64,000 nucleotides of DNA from Gymnothorax reevesii (lineage: Eukaryota; Chordata; Actinopteri; Anguilliformes; Muraenidae), in contig CM056587.1 of NCBI GenBank assembly GCA_029721435.1, positions 1,371,001 through 1,435,000 on the forward strand. The letters are read 5' to 3'. The notes beneath the pieces were generated by a model. It had not been told where the DNA came from. It made no database searches and worked only from the letters and a program-made list of their open reading frames with translations. The position numbers and the translations under genes are program-made. Of the stretch, positions 47,516-59,799 are shown piece after piece; positions within the stretch are counted from its first letter, which is position 1; every line of letters begins with the position of its first letter.

Positions 47516-49049
47516 TTTTTGGTCTTGTTTATGTGCTGGTTTTGTGTTCATGATTATTGTCTTTTATTTATTCTTTTTTGTTATCATAACTCTCAGGTTT
47601 TGGTGCATTCTATGTTCAGTTCCATTGCACTTGTCTCCCCTGTCTTGTGATCTAGTTGGTTCAGTCCATCTTCCCTGTCTGCGTGCCCACTGACTCCGGG
47701 TGATTTAAATGAATTCTGGTGTTTAAAATATTCCGTATTAAAAACAAGACCAACACTTGTATTTTGTATTATAGTCAACTAACCCAACTAATCCTTGTAT
47801 ATATAAGATTACTAACTTAATAATGAGCACTCTAGTTTAATTCGTAACGTTGCACTGCTACTAATTGACTAATTACCTTTCCGCAATCGCCCTGTTCTAT
47901 ACTCCGCCCCCTCGTCTGTCGCTGTCCTCTCCTGAGCTTCAGCGCGAATCTCTCGCACATGTTTAATCACTCTCCTGCGCTCGTTATCTGTGCACGTAGA
48001 ACTCCTGGACCGGAGCTGTTTAAATGTCATAGGCTGTTTGTGTGATTCCCGTTCGTGTTTTGTCTTTCACCAATTTTCGTGGTTAGGGTTTCCCTCGCGA
48101 TTCTCCCGATGTAATTAGCCTCATTCCCCACAGCTGATCTCTGTATAGCATGTGACCTTCCTTGAGTGTATATTAGCAGTCTTTTCCATATATATCAATA
48201 TAATTGCCAAACGGCAATTTTTTTTTGAACAGGCAGTGCATATATACTAACAATTTTTTCCCTCCAATTTTGAGCGGTAAAAACTTTACAAGAATATATT
48301 TTCCGTTGTGTCACTTACTCATATTGCTACAGGAGTGAAAATCTTTGCAGGGAGCTGCGTGATTACACTCACATGCGCGCACACACACACACACACACTC
48401 ACACTCACATGCGCACACACATACTTTCATAAACCACAAACCCAAAAAACCATTTTTAAACACAAACTTTAGTTGGGAAAATACTTTCAACGCAATGCAA
48501 TGTTTGTTTGATACCATATGTACACTTAATTTATAAATAGTCAGTCACATTATGAAATAAAAACAACAGGCAAAAAATTATACAACTGAACATGAGCATC
48601 AAAAATAAATACATTTTGGCAAAATGCAAATGCATTAACGATAGAAAATGTATAAAATGACACCATATAAAAAGTAAAAAAGACATTTTTTTCCTAACAC
48701 AAAAAGTCCGAATGGGGAATGTCCAATTACAGTCACCCGAGCTCAGTGCTCCAGCCCCACCCAGAACAGCACACATTCGCTCACCTTCGACGTGAGTGGA
48801 GTCGGCCCTTGACTCTAACTGTGCCGCAGTACCCAGACAGAGGTGTAAGGAAGGCACTTGATTTTTGCGCAGCAGAAGGACTCATTGGTCTCTGATTACA
48901 GATACCTGGTGTAGAAGGAAACCTTGTCTTTTTAGCCAGATGAAACCCTCCAATCCCTGGGATCTGGTAATGCCGATTATACATCACTATGCTGGGCCGC
49001 CAGCCGTAGTTAGTGTCAGTGCTGTTTGCTACCATCTATATCACCATCC
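47516..49049. other. Intergenic, no gene seen
   Basis: AT-rich, with a CA tract at 48377-48420. No recognisable gene. Confidence 0.4.
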
Positions 49050-49560
49050 GAACTCTAGATAGAACAGTGTCTTAATAGTTACCAGACCATTTGGACCAAC
49101 TACAGACTGGAGGAGTGTTTCAATGGATAACAGACCATGGGGTCTAACTACAGACTGGAAGAATGTCTCAATGGATAACAGACCATGGGGCCCAACCACA
49201 GACTGGAGGAGTGTTTCAACGGATAGCAGACCATGGGGTCTAACTACAGACTGGAAGAATGTCTCAATGGATAACAGACCATGGGGCCCAACTACAGACT
49301 GGAAGAGTGTCTCAACGGATAACAGACCATGGGGCCCAACTACAGACTGGAAGAGTGTCTCAACGGATGACAGGCCATGGAGTCCAACGACAGACTGGCA
49401 GAGTGACTTAATTTATACCAGACAATAAGACCCAATCACACACTGGAAGAGCATCTAAACAGAAACCAGACCACGGGGCCCAACTACAGACAGGAAGAGC
49501 GCCATAGGGCCCGACTACACACTGGTACAGTACCTTAAAATTATACCACATCACAGGGCC
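49050..49560. repeat. 48-bp minisatellite near the AFF3 3' end
   Basis: About nine copies of a 48-bp unit containing cagaccatggggcccaacta, cagactggaagagtg and tctcaacggata. The first six to seven copies are well preserved, and the later ones have decayed and shortened. A plus-strand frame stays open as a 16-residue repeat (DNRPWGPTTDWKSVST), opposite to AFF3. It is not supported as a gene. Confidence 0.9.
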
Positions 49561-49580
49561 CAACAGTCCTTGTATTGCTT

Positions 49581-49586
49581 TTTAAT
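49581..49586 (-). terminator. aff3: Candidate AFF3 polyadenylation signal
   Basis: ATTAAA on the minus strand, about 480 nt past the stop codon. It is the only variant signal I noticed before the 48-bp array. Weak evidence. Confidence 0.25.
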
Positions 49587-50064
49587 TTTCATGTTGTCTG
49601 TATGCCATGCGTAATCACAGGCAATTTCATGATGTATTTGGTCATAGAGAAAACCCTTCCCCTGTAACAATTTTATGAAAATTGCATTTGAATGACACCC
49701 AGGCATTTCCTGCGGTGTTGTGCTTATGTTCCTCAGCTTTGGCAAAGCCCACATTCCACTGGCGAGAGATAAAAAGACTACGGACGATGAGGCTCCGTGT
49801 TCCTGGCCATTCGTCCAAAAGCATTCAGAAGCAGGGACAGCACATCTGCCAAAACCAGAGCTGGAGATGAACACAAAGCCACAGGAAGTGAACCTCTCTT
49901 CTTCTATGGTGCACAGCAGCGGTCACAGAATCTCACTCCAGCGTGTCATATCCCGAGTCATTTTTGTGCTCTTATTTCATCCATGCTGATTTCGCTTTGT
50001 CTGTCCACCAATATGGAGGAAGTCCTGAAGCACCAGCGCAGTGTGATGCTCTCACACTTGGGTG

Positions 50065-50186
50065 TTAAGTCAGTTTAACGCTGGCTCGAATCCACTGCAG
50101 GCCTTGCCTGGTATAGCGCACGATGTGAGCCATGCTGCTCTGGAGCGTCAGGGGTCCCATTAAAGAGTTGAGGTAGCTGAAGAACT
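50065..50186 (-). CDS. aff3: AFF3 last coding exon
   Basis: 122 nt ending in TAA at 50065-50067. It reads E-FFSYLNSLMGPLTLQSSM, then IVRYTRQGLQWIRAS and VKLT. This is the terminal signature of AF4/FMR2 proteins (MGPLTLxSSM, VRYTRQGLxW). The acceptor is CTCTCCTCTGCAG|AGTTCTTC. It enters in phase 1, matching the previous exon. The C-terminal homology domain of this family mediates dimerisation of the scaffold proteins of super elongation complexes in the nucleus. AFF3 rather than AFF1, AFF2 or AFF4 is chosen from synteny with REV1. Confidence 0.88.
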
Positions 50187-52227
50187 CTGCAGAGGAGAGA
50201 GGCAGCAATGTCATTTTTATTATACATGTTTAAATGGCTTCTATTGTGACATGGTTGCGGGACAGAAAAAATACAGAATTAGAGAGAGGGGGAGATGCAT
50301 GACAAAGGCACAGTGGCCAGATGTGTGACACCAATGTCACAGATCATACTGAGCATGAGGATGGTGCTTTACGACTTTCAACAAAAATGCTATCAACCAA
50401 AGAATAGAAGAAATAACTGAGGAATTCTGTTCCAAACAAGGGTTGATACAGTTGGGTTTGTGAGTATTTGGTAAAAGTTTTTGATAAAGTTATTGCTATT
50501 TTTGCAGTTTACCAAGAAATATTGGAGTTCAGTTATGTACTAAATTGGGAATTAAAAGTGCAGGCAGTCAGCTTCAATTCGATGGTATTTACCTCCAAAT
50601 CGGGTGAATGGTTCAGTATTCACTGCACTTTTTATATGTAGCCCCCCTCCTCTTCCACAAACTAAAAGTAAACAGGAAACTCACTGACTAACTGTTTCAC
50701 GGCCAGGTGTGGGCTGTTCTCTAGCTGTTTCACGGCCAGGTGTGGGCTGTTCTCTCAATATTTCATTGACAAATAGGCAGGTAAAAGGTCAGTAATTGAT
50801 TCCAAGTGTCATGGTATTGGAAGCTGTTGCTGTTCGCTGTCTAGTTCAGGAGCAATGTTTTTGGACAGACGAAACTAAGATCAAACTGCCCTAGAATGAT
50901 GAAGAGCAGTGACTGGCGAAGGGATGGACTGATATCCGCATAAACAGAGCTGCCACTCAGGGCTGCGTTTCCTAAAAGCACAGATGCTAACTAGCATCGT
51001 TGGGGCCATAGACTGTGATGAATGGACGAACTGTGTAAGTTGCTAATGTCGTTGAAACGAGAGATTACAGCCAATAGTATTTTATCAAGTTTATTGTACA
51101 GTTAAAATTGCGAACAAATGGTGAATCATTCCAATGAAAACTAGGGCTGGGTTCGAAAAATCGATTTTCCAATTTAGATCAATTTTATTTAAATTTTTGA
51201 TATCAATTCATTTTATTTAAAGATTGATCTTTTATTAGTGCATTTCCATCTTGCTTGTGAATATTCAATTCTGATCCCGGAGTGCCATCTAGTGATACAA
51301 TATTGTTCTGCATGCATAAATTTGCAGCTCCATGTCTCCTGCCGGACACGTCTGCACAAGGCGCTTGAGATACCCCACCGAGCACTGTTGTTCTTCTCGA
51401 ACACGCCAAATACAGATAATCTTTAAATGATGATTTACAATCATACTTTAATTTGTAACGAGTTGCGAAGTGGCCAGTGTTAAAGTAATGAAGTATACTT
51501 TTTATCTTTTTAATGTAGTAGAGTAAAAGTAAAAGTCCCAGTTAAAAAAAATCTCAGGTACAAATCAAACAAGTACAAACAAACATAAGTAATAAATTTC
51601 CGGACGTAACGGATAATAATGAATAAGTTAATGGCAGGTAGAGGTATTTTAACTACGTGTCATATAAATGTACATCGAGCAGTGTTTCATTGATAGAAAT
51701 CATGCTGCAAATGCGAAACTACCTGTTGATGGTAAAAATGTACTGTGATCCGTACGTAACTGCAGTGGACATGACTGGTTATGCACGGAACGGTAAGTAA
51801 TGATGAGAGAACAAAGTCAACGTTGGATATAAATTTCGGTATCAAATCTTTATTTTAACCATATCATTGATCATGAGTGTTAATTGGGTCTCGACTGTGC
51901 CGTTTTTACACGCAAAGGAATTCTTTTGGATCCTGGATCAAGAGTATGAATCGGACCTTCACCAAATTAAATCACTTCCTCACAGTGGAGCATCTATCAG
52001 TAACCAAAACTCATAGATGTCCATCCATAACATTTTGAGATATCCTGCTAACTGACAAACGAACAAAGAAACAACTGGCCATGAAAACATACAGTATCAC
52101 CCCCTAACAGAGGTAAAATAAAGTTCCTTACTCAAAATAGATTCTGAAAATGGTTAAAATTAGGATATCAAGCCAGACTTGTAATTGCTTTTAAAAGTTA
52201 CAGGCCATTGCTTCCAGACTTACAAAC
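50187..52227. other. AFF3 last intron
   Basis: Holds a deleted Tc1 relic at 50685-50945. About 350 bp starting at agggctgggttcgaaaaatc (51143) has the look of a common fish MITE. A taaaagtaaaagtc motif lies near 51525, and a gacaaacgaacaaag-type repeat fragment near 52055. No further exon found. Confidence 0.5.
50685..50945 (+). mobile_element. Internally deleted Tc1-like relic
   Basis: The 5' leader (cacggccaggtgtgggctgt, present twice in tandem at 50700-50755) leads directly to a catalytic-region fragment (tttttggacagacgaaacta). The middle of the element has been deleted. Confidence 0.6.
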
Positions 52228-52409
52228 CTTTAGTCTCTTTTGCCAGGTTGTCAGCGACCTCCCAGTATTCATAACTGTACAGCACGCTGCTGGTAATTTC
52301 CAGGTGTTCTGCTGCCATCTGGTGGATATGAACGGGAATGGATATGGAGGTCGAAGCAGAGCAGTGAGCGGGAGGTGAGGGGTTGGAGGAAGAGGGAACA
52401 CCGGAGTCC
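52228..52409 (-). CDS. aff3: AFF3 exon (C-terminal homology domain)
   Basis: 182 nt. A Ser/Pro-rich start ([15 protein letters not shown]) leads into [18 protein letters not shown] and [16 protein letters not shown], a helical part of the AF4/FMR2 C-terminal domain (IHQMAA, the YDYWxxAD motif). The acceptor is TCTCAATGCAG|GGACTC and the donor CTAAAG|GTTTGTAAG. It enters with one base completing a Lys codon from the previous exon and leaves in phase 1. A longer overlapping frame in another phase is a shadow. Confidence 0.88.
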
Positions 52410-52980
52410 CTGCATTGAGAGGAGATTCACAGGGTCAAAATGTGAAACACAGCTCTGCTAACAAAAGTAATCTCAAGCATATCCTCTTCTACTCAGAGTT
52501 CACAGAAATTGAGGGCCAAGGCCTCTACTGGCTGTTTTCATGTTAAAATATGATCAGATTCTGAGTGACTAAGTCCTGCAGGACCAGATCTTGGGGACTG
52601 TACTATGGTACCTGGTGAATGGATCAGTTGGAGACTTTCCCTCTGGTTCATTTCCAAACACATATCTGGACTTCATCAGAAATTGTACAAATACCAATTA
52701 GAATTTTTACCATGACATAACAGCACTGAGTGAAGTTTAACCCCTTTGCGCAGATATAGACGGTGTCCGTCAAAATTCCGAAATTTAATTGCTGAATAAT
52801 TCTGAAATTAAATTTCCAAACGTCTTGCTTCACTGTCATAATTTTCCACAGTCTCGATGACACAAATAGTGACTTATAAAGCTAAAATAGGCTCATGCAC
52901 AACAGGAAAAATTGGCGATATTAGTATTCTTGCGTAAAGGGGTTTAATACAACACATTCACAGCTGAGCAAGATCCATAC
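52410..52980. other. AFF3 intron
   Basis: No recognised feature other than splice signals. Confidence 0.6.
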
Positions 52981-53033
52981 TTTCCTGTGGCGTTCCAGGG
53001 AGGCGGAGGCAGGATGGAGCTGGAGGTGCTCTG
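52981..53033 (-). CDS. aff3: AFF3 small exon (Ser/Pro linker)
   Basis: A 53-nt exon encoding QSTSSSILPPPPWNATG plus two bases of a Lys codon. The PxPWNxxGK motif occurs at this place in AF4/FMR2 proteins. Acceptor TCTGTTCCAG|CAGAGC, with an alternative three bases further in; donor GGAAA|GTATGG. The phase fits both neighbouring exons. Confidence 0.8.
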
Positions 53034-53561
53034 CTGGAACAGAAAAATATTTTTCAAATTACCCAAAAATTACCCAAAGAGGAGAACTTTGAAGTTGGTC
53101 CTTAACGTCTCACTGCACCTCCCCCTGTACGGCGCTGAAGTGAACAGTAATGCCACACACTGCTGTGTCTGACCACCTTCAGCACAGCTTAAAGTTCTGG
53201 AAACTGCCAGTAAGATAAGATATACTTTCTTGAACCCCGTATGGTAATTTGTCCTCTGCATGTGACCCATCCTATAGTTAGGAGCAGTGGGCAGCCACTG
53301 AGCAGCGCCCGGGGACCAACTCCAGTTCTGAAGCCAGTACATTGGTCAGGGGTTCATGTGTTGGTGGGTGGGGGAAACCCACACAAACATGCAGACTCCA
53401 CACAGAAAGGCCCCGGGCCGAACCCACAACCTTCTTGCTGTGAGGCAGTAGTGCTAATCACTGTGCCACCGAGCCGCCAGGGTGGACACGGCGATGATGT
53501 GAAATTGGGAGCCAACCTGTCCACCTGTCCACAGGAGGCAGAGGCAGGGAGGGCTGCTCAC
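53034..53561. other. AFF3 intron with a dispersed repeat
   Basis: Positions 53235-53490 are a widespread fish repeat. Key words are catgcagactccacacagaa, cgaacccacaaccttcttgc and ctgtgaggcagtagtgctaa. It is probably the 3' part of a retroposon. Confidence 0.6.
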
Positions 53562-53655
53562 CTTGAAATACTCCAGCAGGGTGTTGGAGCACTTGATGGC
53601 CTGGTCCTTCTTCAGTCTGAACATACGCCAGTACAGGAGGGCGAGACACCTGAAG
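53562..53655 (-). CDS. aff3: AFF3 exon (CHD core)
   Basis: 94 nt. It encodes [20 protein letters not shown] and [11 protein letters not shown], the most conserved helix pair of the AF4/FMR2 C-terminal domain. The acceptor is TTACCTTAG|CTTCAG: using this AG rather than the next one six bases on gives [14 protein letters not shown], as in other family members. Donor TTCAAG|GTGAGC; leaves in phase 0. Confidence 0.9.
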
Positions 53656-54348
53656 CTAAGGTAACACACGAGGGACGCACATTTCAGCATAAATACACAA
53701 ACACACGCTGCTCAAACACTGAATCAACACTGTCATGCAAAATGAATGCATACTACAGCCTTTGCTGTTCATTACAAGAAAATATGCATTCATTAGTGTG
53801 AAATGGCGACCAATTTCACCAAGAATCATTCATCAGCGCCAAAAATCGAACATTTGCGTGTACCGGAGATTCAGTAACGTCATTGGCATTTTAATCATTC
53901 ATTTTTGGACATTCTTTAGAGTCATTTGGCACACAATAGAGAAAAAATACTGTCATTTGCGTTAATATGAAAGGCATTAACACCGTCTTTAAAGTCATTT
54001 GCGACAATCAACGAACATTAAAGTGCATTTAACATTTTTATCACATCGTTTCACTTTCAATAGCATCTCTGGACCGGGTTAGTGCCGATGACACAAATAT
54101 TCACGTGATTGTACAAACAATTGAACATTCTTAACATTCAATCCACAAAAATATTTTTTCAATTGAACAGTAGCCTACATTTTGCTCATTGGTGCATTAT
54201 CAGTGTGATGTTCAGTAAGACAGTCCTAGACCTTCATCAGGTAAACACAGAACCAAAAAGTTGCAACTGAATTAATTAATGTCAGACCGCGCCTCCAGCC
54301 ATCTAGCTGAACAGTCTATTAGACCCAGCAGCGCACCTCTATTAATTG
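53656..54348. other. AFF3 intron, no gene seen
   Basis: AT-rich. No recognised feature before the transposon end at 54349. Confidence 0.4.
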
Positions 54349-57300
54349 TTAAAGGGGACCTATTTTGCTATATTTACAAGGTCATATTTTGATACATATG
54401 CATATTTTGATCTTGGACTCCCCTAGAGTACTCCTGATCGTTCAAAGTCTAAAACAGGGTCCTTATTTAGCTCATACTGCCATCCTCAAAAAACCCATTT
54501 GTAGTCCACAGTAGCCTCTGCCTGAAACGCCTCATTGGGGCGGCTCTTCCGCTATGGCCCCCCCTCCCCGTGTGCCCACTTTCTTCTGCCTGGCCAGCTC
54601 TGTGGAGGGCGGAGTCGGGTGGGACGAGGCTGCAGAACACAGTTTTCCGGGTCAGTCTCATAAGAGTGAAACGTGAGACACGGCTGCCATCTGATAAAGA
54701 ATCGGTGGGGAAATCTCCAAAATCTAAGGAAATACTTGTATATAGATCTATTGAAATGAACTTGTTCTTACAAATAGCGGCGAATGTGGAGGACACAGTG
54801 TGAAAGTCTGGCAGCTCAAGTTCGAATTTGCAATCGGCAACAGTTTGCTACGGCAACAGTGGTGAGTACAGCGGTTTTTCTACTCTATAACTAGAATGCA
54901 GGAAAAGCTAGAATCCACTCCATATAGACACATTTGTAGAACGGGTCGACATTCCCAGATGGGGACCGGAGACCATAGAAATCTGATGGGTCTGAGTTTA
55001 GAGGGAAACATGGACAGTGAGGAGCAGCTAGAAGTGGACCAACAGCTTATGGACTGCTTCAGTGTGTATTAGGACCTGCTGGTTCGTGTGCATAACTGTG
55101 GTGTGTTGTTAGCGTGGAGAAGAAAATAGCTTCTGACCTGGTATGTGACGGAGGGGCGAAAGCTTCAGGCTAAACCGCCTTTTCGGAAATTGCCTGTGGT
55201 AATGGTTTACTTATCGCTCCGGAATGACCAGCGTTTCCTCGCAGAGAATAGGCGCGTTATGCATTGTGCGCGAGAGCTGAGCTCCGGTCATGCCGTAAAC
55301 ATAATACAGGTTTTACAGAACTTTTACAGAAGATCCGTTTGCGTGAACCGTTGCTTATGTGGAGCTAGCGAATCAATAACTTTTACAGGAAAGAATTTAA
55401 TATTCAATTGCCAATATAATATTCAATCAACGGCAATGCAGAGAAATTGTTTGTTATACCGGATAGGTTATAGCCAGTGCGCTTCCCTATTGCTTTCACT
55501 GGTAGCATCAGAGAGATTGCCCAGACACTGGAGATGTATCAGACTGACCCCGGTCATGGATAAGTAAAGCGATCGTTTCACAAGCACCCAAAAACGCACC
55601 CCGAGCTTTGCTAAACCTATGTCAGGTCTAACTGCACCTCTCTGGTTAGCTTCAACTGTAGTGGCTACAATCAGGCAATGTTATGATGAAACTGTCGCAT
55701 TGATGCTGACCGAAGTAACACAAGCATACCGATCAGAATTACTGTATATAAGTAAACAAAGAGCATTTTTAAATAGCAGAGCACGCAAACTAACATGTAG
55801 TAGCTGATAAGCGGTCATGACTTTGAATGTAACCTGTCCTGCGAATAATTTGTTTTGAGTCCAGTGTGAAAGCTGCTTAACGCGCCCGTAACGCGTGTAT
55901 TCGCACTTTTCATTGACTTTGAATGTAGCTTATCTGTCACGCAATAAATTTGTTTAGCGTCTGGTGTGAAAGCAGCTTGATGTGCCCGTAACCCGTATAT
56001 TTGTATCTTTGCATTGACTTTGAATTGTAGGCGAATCTGTCCCCAAAAAAATTTGTTTCATGTCCGATGTGAAAACAGCTTTATGAATGGTACGTGACAG
56101 CTAGAGAGAGCTTGGTTATTTTATGAACATAATACAGGTTTTGTAGACCGTTAAGTTCTGTTAGCGCGGACAAGTTGCTTATGTGGAGCTGAATTGACCA
56201 CTTCTATTGGAAACAATTTCCTAATTTATCTCTGCCTTTTTCAGTTTTTTATAAGCCACAACAATTTCTAAAGGGGCATGAAATTATGTCAAGGTAGTGC
56301 AGAGAAATCATTTTTATACCAGACAAGGTAGAGCTTCTGCGTTTCGCATTGCTTTCAAGGTAGCACCAGAGAGCTTATGCAGACATTGGTGAAGTATACG
56401 ACTGATCCCGGTCATGGATAAGTGAAGCGATCACTAACTGTAGTGGCTACAATCAGGCAACGTTATGATGAAACTACCACATTGATGCTTACTGAAGTAA
56501 CACAAGCATGCCGATCAGAATTAAGGCATATTTGTTAACAAGGAGCATTTTTAATTAGCTCGGCACGTGAACTAACATTCAGTAGCTGGTAACCGAGCAG
56601 TCATAACCACAGAGACCAACCCTTGCAATACAGGTTTTACAGACATCAAGTTCCGTTACCATGGACAGTTGTACCAAGCATCCAAATTACAAACAAGTAT
56701 TAAAAGTTAGCTTCAAATGAGGTTGATGTTCACACACCCCCTGAAGAATTTCCCCTGATATTACTCTTGCATATTTAGGACACAAACATTAGCAACAGTA
56801 ACTGGCTACGTTAGCCGCAGTGCTACAGCCACAATCAACTGGCCATCACATCAGGTTGGCTTATGCAGTAAAAGCAACTTGCAGCCTCTGTGTCTGTGAG
56901 TCACAGACAATCGTGACCAATACAGGCTTTATCTTCAGATATTTTACAAAGCCTGCATTTGAGACCAGTTGTTAGTGCTAACTATCGCTAGTGGTCTTGC
57001 TAGCCACCCATAACACGTTAGCTTCACTTACATTATTCGCCGTTATGCCGTTACTTACAACTTGTGGCTCCGAGCGCTTGATTGCTGAAATGCTTATCCT
57101 GTGTTGAATTATCCTTTATTGACAAAGCTGTCTTTGGTGAAATGCTGAGCACAAGCAGCTATTGTTGCCTTTGGCCCTGGCTGTTTGCTGCCAGCAAACA
57201 AAAAAAGCTACCCACTGATTTATGGTGGCATCCTCATCTGGAAAAGAAATAGGTGTTTTTCTTTGCGTCCAAAAGTAAAGGGACAAGCAGCTTTGGGAGA

Positions 57301-57669
57301 GATACTGACAAAACTGCACCTCAAATGATCTGCGGTTCTTCTTTTGTATTTCCAAAAATGTAGACGCTACTAAGGCATAGTATGATCTGCCGTTGTTAGT
57401 GCCTGCTAGAATAGTTTCTGGTGTGGGCAGGTCCAGTGCCATGATTGGCTCTGGCTAGGTCTGTACTAATTAGACGGCACAACCTTACGTCAGGTTTTGC
57501 CCAGATTTTGCGAAGATCCCGGGAGGAGCTGTTCAGAGAGGAAATCACGTCCACGAAATCACGTTCATCTTATGTTTAGAAACTTTTCAGAGGTTGAGTA
57601 TGGACAACCAACATTATAACATTACTAATATGTATTAAAAGAAGGATCAGCATAATAGGTTGCCTTTAA
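54349..57669 (-). mobile_element. THAP-domain DNA transposon, copy 2, both ends present
   Basis: About 3.3 kb with ends TTAAAGGGGACCTATTTTGC and, inverted, TTTAAAGGCAACCTATTATG; TTAA occurs at both borders. The minus strand at 57116-57442 encodes ALDLPTPETILAGTNNGRSY, then the degenerate THAP segment (FPDEDATINQWVAFF, with a shift before CSAFHQRQLC). The 56150-57669 part matches copy 1 in REV1. An internal duplication is visible: 55250-55700 and 56100-56560 share the words ggagctgagctccggtcatg or relatives, tgaccccggtcatggataag and agtggctacaatcaggcaa. Hairpin-MITE-like sequence lies between them (55815-56085). Not functional. Confidence 0.65.
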
Positions 57670-57899
57670 ATCATCATCTGTCACTATTCAATTAACATGT
57701 ACAGCTGCTCATTGATTGTTACCTGAGTGGTAGCAGGACATAAAAGGCAGCGCTTCCCTCTGTCTTATTGTGAAGTCTGTGTAACCTCTTGCCTGTGTGC
57801 CATTGCTGTCTTGTATTGGCATTGTATATTACTACTAACCTAGAATCCATGCTGCACTGTTGTATCAGGACGTTTAATTCTTAAAGGAACCTGGATTCC

Positions 57900-58400
57900 A
57901 TTTGCTTTCCTACTTGTAATACGTTTTTACTGTAGTGACCATTGCTGGAACCTAAGTAATACGTTATTACTGCAGTGTGCATTGCTGGAACCTCAGTAAT
58001 ATGTTATTACTGTAGTGAGCATTGCTGGAACCTCAGTAATACGTTATTACTGCAGTGAGTATTGCTGGAACCTCAGTAATACGTTATTACTCCAGTGAGC
58101 ATTGCTGGAACCTCAGTAATACGTTATTACTGTAGTGAGCATTGCTGGAACCTCAGTAATACGTTATTACTGTAGTGAGCATTGCTGTAACCTCAGGAGT
58201 ACGTTATTATTGTAGTGAGCATTGCTGGAACCTCAGTAATATGTTATTACTGTAGTGTGCATCGCTGGAATCTCAGTATTACTTTATTACTTTCGAGTGC
58301 ATTGCTGCAACCTCAGTAATACCTTATTACTGTAGCGTGCATTGCTGGAACCTCAGTAATATGTTATTACTGCAGTGTGCATTGCTGGAACCTCAGTTCC
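57900..58400. repeat. 40-bp minisatellite in AFF3 intron
   Basis: About 12 copies of a 40-bp unit: attgctggaacctcagtaat then acgttattactgtagtgagc. Starts about 230 bp from the transposon end. Point variants only; unit length is constant. Confidence 0.95.
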
Positions 58401-58779
58401 TTTTATTTTCTGTTCCTGTACCTGCAACCTTCCTGTCAGCTGCAATGCAGTCCTTTATTAAAGTATAACTAAATCAACTTCTACTTTAGGGTCCAGTCCT
58501 CTGCTTCCTGTCCTTCAGATGAAATGTTACAATTAAATATTTTTTGCATGGTAGTCAGTGTGTTTATACTTTTTGATAATTTTCATATATGTGAATGCTA
58601 TCATTAATGAGCTGGTGAAGTATATGTAAATGGAGATCAGATAGTAAGTAAATGCAAAATAATACTTACTCATGAGTAAATCATGTCACATAAGTGTATA
58701 TAGAGAGTAAGTTAGGGGTTACTAATAGGTGCATGAGGTGGTGATGGTGGATTTAGGTCCAGGAGCAGGAATAACTCAC

Positions 58780-58851
58780 CACAGCACAGCCAGCTGCTTA
58801 TCCTCATTACTGGCCTTGGATCCCTGATATTTCTTCAACCGCAGAGCGTAC
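58780..58851 (-). CDS. aff3: AFF3 exon (CHD)
   Basis: 72 nt encoding (R)YALRLKKYQGSKASNEDKQL and AVL plus two bases of a Cys codon. This helix precedes the [11 protein letters not shown] segment. Acceptor TTGGTAG|GTACGC, donor GCTGTG|GTGAGT. Phases agree with both neighbours. Confidence 0.88.
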
Positions 58852-59557
58852 CTACCAATGACAGACATGCCTTATTCTTATTCTGTGTGCGTGCATTTGT
58901 GTGTACGTGCATTCGTGTGTGGGTGTGTATTCCTACCATTGTGGGAACCAAATGTCCCCACAATGTATTTTTTATCTTCATGAGGACATTTTTGAGCCCC
59001 CACAAGGTAACTGAGCTATTTTAGGATTAGGGGTTCAGGTTAGGGTTGGGGTTAGCATGTAGTGTTCATGGGGTCTCCAACCCTGATCCAGAAGAGCTAC
59101 CTTCTCCTGAAGGTTGTCACTCTAACAGAAGCAATACACACCTCATTTCCCCATTAGTGATCTTGACAAGCTGCTAATTAGTTAAATCAGGAGTGCTGAA
59201 TCAGGGTTTGAGTCCAAACATGCAGTATGGTAGGTCTCCTGGAATAATGGGATAGGGCCAATGCCAGTCCATGGGCTGTCATTACAAAACATGAAAGCAC
59301 TGTGTGTGTGTGTGTGTGTGTGTGTGCGCGTGCGTTACTGTGTGTGTACTTGCGCATGCATGCCTGTTTGTGTGTGTGTGGGTCTGCCGTGCACATGTGT
59401 GTTTGTGCGTGTTTGTTTCTGTGTGTGCGTGTTTGTGTGTGTGTACTTGTGCATGCGCGCATGTTTGTGTGTGCGTGTGCGTGTGTGTGCGTGTGCATGC
59501 GTGCTTGTGTGTGCATGTGTGTGCGCACACGTGGGTCTGTGTTTGTGAGAGGCTCAC
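58852..59557. other. AFF3 intron with a GT microsatellite and dispersed repeat
   Basis: Positions 58925-59065 are a common fish element fragment (gaaccaaatgtccccacaat, ggttagggttggggttag). Positions 59070-59250 resemble a diverged hAT-type MITE. A GT-rich compound microsatellite lies at 59300-59545, just beyond the donor of the next exon. Confidence 0.6.
59300..59545. repeat. GT-rich microsatellite
   Basis: About 245 bp of gtgtgt/gcgtgt mixture with no coding meaning. It ends 13 bp from the AFF3 exon donor. Confidence 0.9.
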
Positions 59558-59694
59558 CTGATCAGCTCCACAGTCTCAGCGTACATACTGTACGGGGACT
59601 TGGCCCCTAGGGGCCCCTCCTCCACAGCTTTTCCACACTCCATGAAAGACAGAGCAGCATCCACATAATTCAGCACTTTCCCAAAGCGATCCAC
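59558..59694 (-). CDS. aff3: AFF3 exon (CHD, first conserved block)
   Basis: 137 nt. It reads [20 protein letters not shown], then [19 protein letters not shown]. This is a near-invariant AF4/FMR2 block. Acceptor CCCCCGCAG|GTGGAT, donor ATCAG|GTGAGCC. It enters in phase 0 and leaves in phase 2. Confidence 0.92.
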
Positions 59695-59799
59695 CTGCGG
59701 GGGAATCTGTCCTTACTTCCACATCATATACAGTACATCTATTCATCACTACTCTTCATAAAATACTGTTTAAGAAGATGGTGATGACAGAAAACACAC

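Noticed and set aside
53649..53655. Alternative AFF3 acceptor six bases downstream
   Set aside because: It keeps phase but loses the conserved Phe-Arg pair ([14 protein letters not shown]); the upstream TTAG gives the family consensus.
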